Assembly (NCBI GenBank): GCA_964225135.1
Contig: CAXQNQ010000038.1
Span: forward strand, 1-17,717
Direction of reading: 5' to 3'
Length of the DNA: 17,717 nucleotides
Source of the DNA: AM-2324 sp964225135
GTDB lineage: Bacteria; Bacteroidota; Bacteroidia; Chitinophagales; Saprospiraceae
Shown: positions 1-7,900 of the stretch, piece after piece
Layout of the letters: the number at the start of each line of letters is the position of its first letter
How positions within the stretch are numbered: position 1 is the first letter of the stretch
Translations under genes and position numbers: made by a program
Notes under the pieces: model-generated
What the model saw: only the letters and a program-made list of their open reading frames with translations
What the model was told of the DNA's origin: nothing
The model's database searches: none

Positions 1-26
1 TGCCTTAATTTTCATGTAATGAATGT

Positions 27-605
27 ATGAAAGTTTTAGATAGACCGATATTACTTGCATCTAAATCACCTAGAAGAGCACAATTGCTTAAAGAGGCAGG
101 ATTTAATTTCAGGATTGAAGTTAATGAAGTGGCCGAGTTATATCCATCCGATATGGATCCTTCTGATATTCCCTCATATCTAGCCGAATTAAAAGCAGAA
201 GGTAATAGGATCAATCTTAGGCCAGAAGAGGTATTACTTTGCTCGGATACTATAGTGGTTCAAGATGGTATAGTGTATGAAAAACCAAAGGATAGAGATC
301 ATGCTATTCAAATGATTGGTGCATTAGCTGGTCGTCATCATACCGTTATTACAGGAGTTTGCCTTCAATCAAAAGATAAAAAAGTAGTTTTCGCTGAACA
401 ATCGATAGTACATATGTATCCTATTTCAGTAGCTGAAATTGAATACTATGTAGATACATACCAACCTTATGATAAAGCTGGAGCCTACGCCATTCAAGAA
501 TGGATAGGTCATTGTAAAATTTCAAAAATAGAAGGAACCTACAATACTATTATGGGCTTACCTGTTCATCAAATATATCAACAACTTAAAAATTGGGATA
601 CATGA
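27..605 (+). CDS. maf: Maf family nucleotide pyrophosphatase (YhdE-like, dTTP/UTP type)
   Basis: Cytoplasmic house-cleaning enzyme that hydrolyses nucleoside triphosphates, including non-canonical ones, to the monophosphate and pyrophosphate. The 192-residue product has the full Maf signature: LASKSPRR at residues 10-17 (phosphate-binding loop), SDTIV at 73-77 with the presumed catalytic Asp74, EKPKD at 85-89, YDKAGAYAIQEW at 148-159, and NTIMGLP near 173-179. The KAGAYAIQ form resembles the YhdE branch (dTTP/UTP) more than the YceF branch (m7GTP); this substrate call is family inference. Length is normal. The ATG at 27 puts LASKSPRR at the usual distance from the N terminus. The stop TGA overlaps the next gene's ATG (ATGA at 602-605), so the two are probably co-translated. 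The promoter and any upstream operon partner lie outside the window. Confidence 0.95.
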   Translation: MKVLDRPILLASKSPRRAQLLKEAGFNFRIEVNEVAELYPSDMDPSDIPSYLAELKAEGNRINLRPEEVLLCSDTIVVQDGIVYEKPKDRDHAIQMIGALAGRHHTVITGVCLQSKDKKVVFAEQSIVHMYPISVAEIEYYVDTYQPYDKAGAYAIQEWIGHCKISKIEGTYNTIMGLPVHQIYQQLKNWDT

Positions 606-1057
606 ATAAGTATTTATCCATATTAATCATTGTAATAATTGGATCTATTTCTGCATGTAAGAAGTATGAAGAAGGCCCTTACCTCTCCTTTCGCTCAAAA
701 AATGCTAGGCTAATAAATGCTTGGACTTGTGTGGCTGGTAGAAATTTTGAAACCCTACAAATTTTAGGTGGAGAGCAAATTGACATACAACTATATCTAT
801 ATGAGGATGGATTATTCAAACTCAATTACCCCTGTGAACTCATTGATAATTTTTATACTAAAGATACTCTTGAGGGAATGTGGACTTTAGGGCAAAATGA
901 TGAAGTATTGGAAGTTGATTGTTCTATATATTATGAAGCCTGCTCTGATCAAGCATACGATAGTTTATTCTACATGGATATCAAGGAACTAAAATACAAT
1001 CAGATTACATTATTAGATCCGGAGAATAAGGAATATGAATTTATTCCTATCAACTAG
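602..1057 (+). CDS. Small lipoprotein, lipocalin-like Bacteroidota family
   Basis: Predicted lipoprotein of 151 residues. The N terminus is a short basic start, a hydrophobic run of Leu/Ile/Val and a lipobox ISAC, with Cys19 as the acylated residue. The mature start KKYEEGP, followed by an Arg/Ser/Lys-rich segment and a conserved Trp, resembles small lipocalin-like lipoproteins common in Bacteroidota; this is recalled resemblance, not a search result. The remainder alternates short hydrophobic strands and acidic turns, as expected for a small beta barrel or sandwich, and has four Cys after the lipid Cys. I chose the ATG at 602 over the in-frame TTG at 593 because it makes an exact ATGA overlap with the maf stop and gives a standard signal peptide. 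The 3' end overlaps the convergent methyltransferase gene by 8 bases. Function and ligand are unknown. Confidence 0.8.
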   Translation: MNKYLSILIIVIIGSISACKKYEEGPYLSFRSKNARLINAWTCVAGRNFETLQILGGEQIDIQLYLYEDGLFKLNYPCELIDNFYTKDTLEGMWTLGQNDEVLEVDCSIYYEACSDQAYDSLFYMDIKELKYNQITLLDPENKEYEFIPIN

Positions 1058-1808
1058 GCTTTATCCATTGTCCACAAATAATTCCGCAAGCTATTGCAGC
1101 GTTCAATGATTCGGCGCCATTCCCATTTAATCTAGGTATACTGACTTCCTCATCTATCCACTTTGAATTTGAGGATTGGATACCATTAGATTCATTACCT
1201 ATTACAAGAATAGAACCTTTTGGAGGGCTAATTTTATAGATTGAAAGTCCACGATCTAGCACTGCACCAAAAGTTTTAATATTAGGATTTATCTCTTTTA
1301 AGTTATCCAATGACGAAAAGCAAATATCAACTCTAAATATTGCCCCCATACTTGATTGAACGACTTTTGGACTATAAGGATCAACTGTCCCCGGACCACA
1401 AATAAGCGTCTTAATGCCAAACCAATCAGCAATCCGTATGATCGTCCCTAAATTGCCTGGATCTTGAATAGCATCTGTAAAAATAGATAGACCTTCTACA
1501 GCTATCCTACTCCATGATTCTATATTTGGAATATGCGCTATTGCAATAGCTTGATTAGCTGTTGAAAAACTACTGAGCATGCTTAAATCTTTTTCACTTA
1601 TTTCAACCAAACTTACCTGGAGTGAGGATGAAGGCAATTTTTTTAAATACTCTTTCGTTCCAAATACGACATCTACAGCATTTGGTGCTTGAACCAATAG
1701 TTCTTGAACCATTTTGGGACCTTCCACCAAATATTTATTATACCTTTGCCTGAACTTTTTTAGCTTTAAAGAATTTAAAAGTTTTAGTTGCGCATTGCTA
1801 ATCGCCAT
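1050..1808 (-). CDS. TrmH/SpoU family RNA 2'-O-ribose methyltransferase (RlmB-like)
   Basis: S-adenosylmethionine-dependent methyltransferase of the SPOUT superfamily, probably acting on 23S rRNA or tRNA ribose 2'-OH groups. The 252-residue product has an N-terminal RNA-binding substrate domain (about 1-100, with the typical YLVEGPKMVQELL segment) and a C-terminal SPOUT knot domain. All three SpoU motifs are visible: motif 1 around NLGTIIR at 119-125, motif 2 VIGNESNGI at 202-210, and motif 3 from IPRLNGNGAESLN through 240. The knotted fold normally dimerises. A TTG at 1814 would add two residues; I prefer the ATG at 1808, which gives the usual MAISNAQLK start. It is divergent from tamL across 61 bases. 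The exact target nucleotide cannot be told from sequence, so no gene symbol is given. Confidence 0.9.
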   Translation of the reverse strand: MAISNAQLKLLNSLKLKKFRQRYNKYLVEGPKMVQELLVQAPNAVDVVFGTKEYLKKLPSSSLQVSLVEISEKDLSMLSSFSTANQAIAIAHIPNIESWSRIAVEGLSIFTDAIQDPGNLGTIIRIADWFGIKTLICGPGTVDPYSPKVVQSSMGAIFRVDICFSSLDNLKEINPNIKTFGAVLDRGLSIYKISPPKGSILVIGNESNGIQSSNSKWIDEEVSIPRLNGNGAESLNAAIACGIICGQWIKPS

Positions 1809-1869
1809 ATTCAATAGAATTTAATGTTGAAGGCATTTTAGCTGTAAAATACTTCACAACTATCATTTA

Positions 1870-4284
1870 ATGAAAAAAGTATTTGCCACATATTTGCACC
1901 TAATTTTCATTTTATTGTGCCTTTCGTCTTGTAAGGTAACTAAATACCTCGGTCCCGATGAAAGCTTTTTAGTTGAAAATGAAGTTGTAGTTATTGGAGA
2001 CAAAGACTTAGAAAAAAATCCAGATATAAATGCCGACCTAAATAATCTTTATCTGCAAAAGCCCAACGAAAAGTTTTTAGGTATACCTAAACAATATTTT
2101 TACTACAGATTTGAAGAGGAAAAAGACACAACAGGTTTTAAAAAATGGCTAAAAACCCAATTTGGTCAAGAACCTGTGTTATTTAACGATTCAATCTTAG
2201 AAAGTACTTCCGCTAATATTTCAAATTATCTGCATAGTAGAGGTTATTTCGAAGCTGAAGTGACTGGCTTAAAGATTTATAAAGACAAAAGTGGACAAAA
2301 ACTAATAGCTCGCTACGAAATTGACCCTAAAAAACCTTATGTAATTGATTCACTTGTCTATACCACAAAAGATGAAGCCATTTCAAAGTATATTTCCTAT
2401 TTAGAAGAAACTTCCCTTTTAAGTCCTGGTAATAGATTAGATCAACAACTCTACAATCAAGAAACACAGCGAATTAATCAGACCCTTCGTGAGGAAGGCT
2501 TTGCCTTATTCGGAACTCATTTCATAAACAGACTAAAGGTAGATTCTACTGACCAGACATTTAAAGTATCACTTGAAATACTAAGCCCTGCCAATGGTAA
2601 AAACCATAGTAAATATACTATTGGGAGTATAACCATTTATCCAGATTATAACCCCTCAGTAACTAGTTTTGTAAAGTCAGATACCTTAGCTCCAAATGTA
2701 TTTATTTTCCAACAACAGGAAAATTTAATTATTAGGAAAGAAGTATTGTTGAATGCGCTAGCATTTGAAAGTGGTAAAATATATAGCCATAACAGATTTA
2801 ATCAAACCAACAGACAACTAGGACAGTTGGAGATGTATGGCTTCGTTAATATCAAAAAAGAACTTGATCCTTTAAATCCCAATACCCTAAACTTAAAAAT
2901 TTACCTTACTCCTAATAAACGCTTTGCGTTTGGTACCAATGGAGAATTGAATATTTCAAAATTTGGCACCAATGATATTGAGGCACAAAGACTATTGGGT
3001 ATATCCTCCAATGTTTCCTTGCAGCATAGGAATTTACTTAAGGGAGCAGAATTATTTATTACAAGTTTAGAGGCTGGTGTAGCACTGAACTTCAGAAGTC
3101 GAGGTGATTCACTAGTCAACAATATGGATATCAATGCTGCTGTTGATCTATACTTTCCGAAATTTGTAGACTACTTGGGCATCATCAAAGGTTTGAATAA
3201 AACCAATCTTATTAATGATCGCGCTTACAGTATGCTTAAAAGTAATACCAAAACGCATCTAGGTGCTTCTTACAGTAACTTATTAAACATTCAATCCTTT
3301 AGTCTTCACTCTTTTGACGTTAAGTATGGGTATGAAATGACGAGTCGAAAAAATAGACTCATTAAACTAGATATGTTAGGGCTAGACTTTTTCAACCCTC
3401 AAATTGAACCTGAGTTTTTTGATAATGTCATCTCGGCTAATGGATATTTGAGGTCTAGCTTTACTAAACAATTTTTCACCGGTTTTATTTTTAGAGATTT
3501 GTCTTTTCAAAATAAACGTGTTACACAAAAATATGGTGAATCTGCTTCTTTTGGATTTGGAATTGAATTATCGGGTCTAGAGATTCTTGGTGCTAATTCC
3601 TTGTACAACCGATTCTTCAATGATGGTGCTGATGTAGAGTGGAAAATACCAACGGCAGAATCAGAGGATTCTTTTATAGAATTCTCTCAATATTTAAAAA
3701 GTTATTTATCCTACACCTACACTAAGAAATATACAAATAAGACAAGTTTTGCATTTAGATTCATCAGCGGAATCGCAAAACCGGTTGGTTATTCAAATTC
3801 TATTCCTTTTGTGAAACAATTTTATGTGGGTGGCCCTGAAAGTATGCGAGGCTGGCTGGTAAGAAATATTGGTCCTGGCGGAGAATATACAGGAGGTGGG
3901 GGCAATAGTTTTGTTCAATCTGGCGATATACATTTAGAAGTCAATGCAGAATGGAGACTTCCTTTATTTGCTTTTGCAGGAATCAATTATGAAAGTGCCA
4001 TATTTGTCGACATGGGTAATGTATGGGTGCTTTATCCGGATCCAGAAAGACCTACAGCACAGTTGAATGTAGAAAACTTTAAGAAACATAATGCCGTAAA
4101 CACTGGTATAGGACTACGAGTAGATTTTACATATTTCATCCTTAGATTAGATGGAGGTATTATTCTTAGAACGCCCTACAACAATAATCCTAACGGAGCC
4201 GAAAGATATTGGGTAAGGCCATTCTCAAAGACCGCAAGTGACTCTAACATGAATTTCAACTTAGCGCTGGGTTACCCGTTCTAA
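1870..4284 (+). CDS. tamL: TamL-type BamA/TamA family outer membrane lipoprotein
   Basis: Omp85-superfamily outer membrane protein of 804 residues, thought to help insert or assemble outer membrane proteins or to work with a TamB partner in envelope transport. It begins with a lipoprotein signal peptide ending LSSC (acylated Cys21); lipidation separates the Bacteroidota TamL form from proteobacterial TamA. POTRA-like repeats follow, with helix-turn signatures at about residues 110-135 (NYLHSRGYFEAEV), 180-215 and 290-332 (LGQLEMYGFVNI). From about 345 onward the sequence is an amphipathic beta barrel. The Omp85 loop motif appears as PESMRGW, with M659-R660-G661-W662 in place of the usual VRGF/Y. 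The protein ends in LALGYPF, a C-terminal strand with terminal Phe typical of a Bam-recognised barrel. No TamB gene lies beside it here. Its stop codon abuts the stop of convergent nth. Confidence 0.9.
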   Translation: MKKVFATYLHLIFILLCLSSCKVTKYLGPDESFLVENEVVVIGDKDLEKNPDINADLNNLYLQKPNEKFLGIPKQYFYYRFEEEKDTTGFKKWLKTQFGQEPVLFNDSILESTSANISNYLHSRGYFEAEVTGLKIYKDKSGQKLIARYEIDPKKPYVIDSLVYTTKDEAISKYISYLEETSLLSPGNRLDQQLYNQETQRINQTLREEGFALFGTHFINRLKVDSTDQTFKVSLEILSPANGKNHSKYTIGSITIYPDYNPSVTSFVKSDTLAPNVFIFQQQENLIIRKEVLLNALAFESGKIYSHNRFNQTNRQLGQLEMYGFVNIKKELDPLNPNTLNLKIYLTPNKRFAFGTNGELNISKFGTNDIEAQRLLGISSNVSLQHRNLLKGAELFITSLEAGVALNFRSRGDSLVNNMDINAAVDLYFPKFVDYLGIIKGLNKTNLINDRAYSMLKSNTKTHLGASYSNLLNIQSFSLHSFDVKYGYEMTSRKNRLIKLDMLGLDFFNPQIEPEFFDNVISANGYLRSSFTKQFFTGFIFRDLSFQNKRVTQKYGESASFGFGIELSGLEILGANSLYNRFFNDGADVEWKIPTAESEDSFIEFSQYLKSYLSYTYTKKYTNKTSFAFRFISGIAKPVGYSNSIPFVKQFYVGGPESMRGWLVRNIGPGGEYTGGGGNSFVQSGDIHLEVNAEWRLPLFAFAGINYESAIFVDMGNVWVLYPDPERPTAQLNVENFKKHNAVNTGIGLRVDFTYFILRLDGGIILRTPYNNNPNGAERYWVRPFSKTASDSNMNFNLALGYPF

Positions 4285-4944
4285 TTATTTTTTCTTTTTC
4301 TTATCAAATTCGTGGAACATAGTCTTCCTACCATATTTACTGCAGATAGGACATTCGTATGGATTATGACCTCTAGCAGGACAAAAAGCCCTACCGAAAA
4401 AGATGATTTGCAAGTGTAATTTATTCCAGGTTTCCCTAGGGAAAATACGTTTTAAGTCTCTTTCTGTTTGATCAACGTTTTTTCCATTACTCAACTTCCA
4501 CCTGTAAGCCAAACGGTGTATATGTGTATCTACGGGAAAAGCTGGCTCTCCAAAAGCCTGAGACATGACAACACTGGCTGTTTTATGTCCTACCCCAGGT
4601 AGTTCCTCTAATAGAGCCATGTCTTGTGGCACTTCACCATTATATTTATCAATAAGAATATGTGATAAATCATAAATAGCTTTTGATTTTCTTGGGGACA
4701 ATCCGCATGGCCTTATAATAGATTTGATAAAATCTACATCCAATTTTGCCATATCAAAAGGATTATCTGCTTGCTCGAACAAATCCGGTGTAACTTGATT
4801 TACTCTTTCGTCCGTGCACTGTGCAGATAACAATACTGCTATAAGCAAGGTATAGGGATCTTTATGATCAAGTGGCACCGGTGTTTCTGGAAACAAACGA
4901 TCTAAAGTCTCTTGAATATCTATAGCTATTTCAGATTTAGTCAT
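4285..4944 (-). CDS. nth: Endonuclease III (DNA glycosylase/AP lyase), incomplete Fe-S motif
   Basis: Base-excision repair enzyme that removes oxidised pyrimidines and cleaves the abasic strand. In the 219-residue protein the helix-hairpin-helix reads LPGVGHKTA with catalytic Lys121, and the FPVDTHIHR segment supplies catalytic Asp139. The N-terminal LLIAVLLSAQCTDERVN (33-49) is a strong family signature. The C terminus is unusual. Canonical Nth has four Cys as C-X6-C-X2-C-X5-C around a 4Fe-4S cluster; here only Cys188, Cys198 and Cys201 are present (C-X9-C-X2-C) with no fourth Cys downstream. The cluster is therefore probably lost or differently liganded. The protein ends in five consecutive Lys. 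It is the last gene of the leftward prmA cluster, 15 bases after the giant protein gene. Confidence 0.93.
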   Translation of the reverse strand: MTKSEIAIDIQETLDRLFPETPVPLDHKDPYTLLIAVLLSAQCTDERVNQVTPDLFEQADNPFDMAKLDVDFIKSIIRPCGLSPRKSKAIYDLSHILIDKYNGEVPQDMALLEELPGVGHKTASVVMSQAFGEPAFPVDTHIHRLAYRWKLSNGKNVDQTERDLKRIFPRETWNKLHLQIIFFGRAFCPARGHNPYECPICSKYGRKTMFHEFDKKKKK

Positions 4945-4959
4945 TACTATTTCAACTGA

Positions 4960-7900
4960 TTAATTAGTATTATTTACAGAGGCTCTTACCCTATTAATAA
5001 AGGCCTGAACCGTACCTTCATTACCCCATTGCAACTCTAATATTTTATCTTTCTCCACCTCAAAAAGTAGATCCTTCTCTTTATAATCTAAAAAGACCTC
5101 TGCAAAGTCGCTATTATTGGAAAAGATGTTTAAAATACCTCCTTTATATCCGAAGAAATAATAGCTACCTGAAGGAGAACGCAAATAAAGATAAAGTCTA
5201 TCATCCTTTTCTTGCATAGGCATTTTGGTCTCCATAAAACAAGTTACTTTTTTATTAAATGGTTTGCCATTCAAGCTTGAAATACCAACTTTTTCATCCA
5301 TTGTAATAAATGATTGGTAAGCTTGCTCCCATTTCATATTTAGCTTATTAAACAAAAAGCTATACTGATTATATTTTTCCGGAATAAGGAAAGTGTTTAG
5401 TGAAATATCTCCAATGGCTTGATTGATTTCTTCATTGTCAGGGAATAATTCTGCAACTGCTTTCTGATAAAAGCGAACATCATTTGAATATACCACACCT
5501 GGAGCATCTAAAGCATAATTCAAGAAATCATTTATCATCACTCTTTCCAATTCTTCAGGAATAACAATATCTACCCCTAACATGAATTCTCCTTGAATCG
5601 GTGCTATTGCTTTAGGGCCTGTAGAAGCAGTATCTAATTCCAGTTGAATCGTAGTTTCCAATCGACCAGCTGCATCTACGGACATGAAATCTAAGTCTTC
5701 ACAGAAATTAAATTTACCTTCTGCTTTAACTTTGCCCGTTTTATTCTCAAATACAATCAAATTACCTCTATTTGTATAGGGTTTCATGACTTTAAGGGAA
5801 TCACCAAACCTAAATTGGTCCAAACGTTCATCGTAATTTAAAAGTCCGGTCGCTTCTATAAGCATACGATCTTTTCTAAAGTAAAGTGGCGCCATTATCC
5901 TCGGATAAATTTCAGCATTTTCTCTACTTACAAAAATCCCATTTCGAACAATCTCTCCTTCATAGTTTTGAGGTCTATCGAATTGGATAGACAAATCACT
6001 TCTATCTCCTTCAAAATTTACAAAGAACCAGTGTTTTGCTTGAAGATTAGCATCTAATCTAGCATAGCCTTTAAATAAAAGTTCTTTTTGATTGGATTGT
6101 AGATTAATCTCACCAGAATACTCAATCTTATCATCGATATAAAATTCCGATCCTTGTTCAATGGTCCCAGTTGCTCGAGTCACTACCCCCCTTTGCTCAT
6201 AACTTCCTTTACCTAGTCCGCGCAAACCAGCAATATCCTGGAATTCTATTTCTTGTTTATGAGGTCCAACATTATATTCATAAAATCCAGAGGCACTATA
6301 GCTATTTCTCCCTTTAATCTTCACTTTAGCCTTATTGATTACATGATATTTAGACAGGGTATCAGCTATAATCTTAGCATCAAAAAGCGTATCAATATCT
6401 GCTCCTGGTCTAATGTTTATAATGCTATCTGATGTGTAAATAAATGCGTCAGCAGATTTCACAAATGGCACACCAGTGACACTAAAAACAGAGCTTTCTA
6501 TATTCAGTGTAGCTTCATCGCCATCGAACATTAGACTGTCCTGCTTCTCGTGAATAGATAGGAATTTTCCAACTTCATTTGTTTCTGGTTTAAAAATGAT
6601 CCGTTTATCATCAATATCCCATTCGAACTGCATCAGATTTGTCGAGAATTTATTTCGAGGCAGTTTAGTATAGTTATCCTTTATGTTTGAATAAAACTTA
6701 CCATAGCTATCCTCAAAATCAACATCAATACGCATATTGCTTGTTTCAAGTGCAGCTATATCTGTATCAATAGAATTAATGAAAACTATTGAAGTATCTG
6801 ATGCGATAGAAGTCTGTTTAAAGGAAAATAAATCCGACTCAAAGGTTCCCTTTGGCCAATAGAATTTACCATTTCCTCGCATCCCATCAGGTGTCAAAAT
6901 AATTGTCCCATATAGCTTATGAGCATTATAGGTATAAATCTCAAAAGGGTCTTCCTCATTAGTACTTCGAACATACATACTGTCTTGATAAGGTCTCCAG
7001 TCTATGGTAACATTATTACCAGTTGCTCTAGGTACCTCAATTCCATTAGTAATCCCTTGCTCCAACAAAAAGTCATCTGCAGAAGCCGTTAGATTCTTAG
7101 GCATGAAGACTAAATCTTCAGATTGAATGGTGGCTTTTAAGTAAGTAAGTTCTCCCTCTCCTAGAAAACCTTGATTTGACAAACTCATTTGTCCTCTGTA
7201 GTTTCCTGCTCCTTGATATATAGGATAACCTTCTACTGGCGTTACGGAAACAAAACCCAAAGACGTATCGGCCTGAATGGATATTTCTTCTTTAAATGGT
7301 GGAAATATTTCACTTGAAATAAGTTTAGCATCAAATTTTACAACATCTTGATCTAAGCTAAGGAGACTATTTAATGTAAATGGTTCTAGTTCCACATAGA
7401 ATGAATCTCGAGTGTAGACGCCATCCAAAATATCTTTATAGTCATAATAGATATAAGACGGTCCTTTTGATTGTAAGGCAGGGAAAAGTGGAATATCATC
7501 TTTTCCTGACTTATTCTTAGGCGCATCAATCAGAAGTACTCCATTGAATTGCTCTATGGAAGAATTTAATGCATAGGCGGGTTTTAATTTACCTTTTTCC
7601 CCAACTGCATCTATAATGGGTAAGAATAGATCCAGGTATTTAGTTGAATCTAATTCAATATTAAATTCATCATAATTAAAGCGCATGTCTTCTCCAGTGA
7701 ATAATGTATACCCTGCAAAAAGACGTCCTCCAAACTTCATGTCTCTATTGGCTTGGATGGTCAGTTGTTGGTTGTAGGGTTTTAAACCCACAAATTTCTT
7801 AGGAGAAAACTCTAAATTCTTAATACCAAACATGGTTAAATCACCAGTTTGGACATCCATTACACCATTATCAAACTTTTCAGTAACGGACTCTATTTTT

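Noticed and set aside
1..30. Possible tail of an upstream gene: a frame open from base 1 ends at TGA 28-30 overlapping the maf ATG.
   Set aside because: Only nine codons are visible and a second frame also ends nearby (TAA at 17-19), so no gene can be supported or assigned.
2901..3134. A 77-codon open frame antisense to tamL.
   Set aside because: Shadow of the tamL barrel coding sequence with no independent support.
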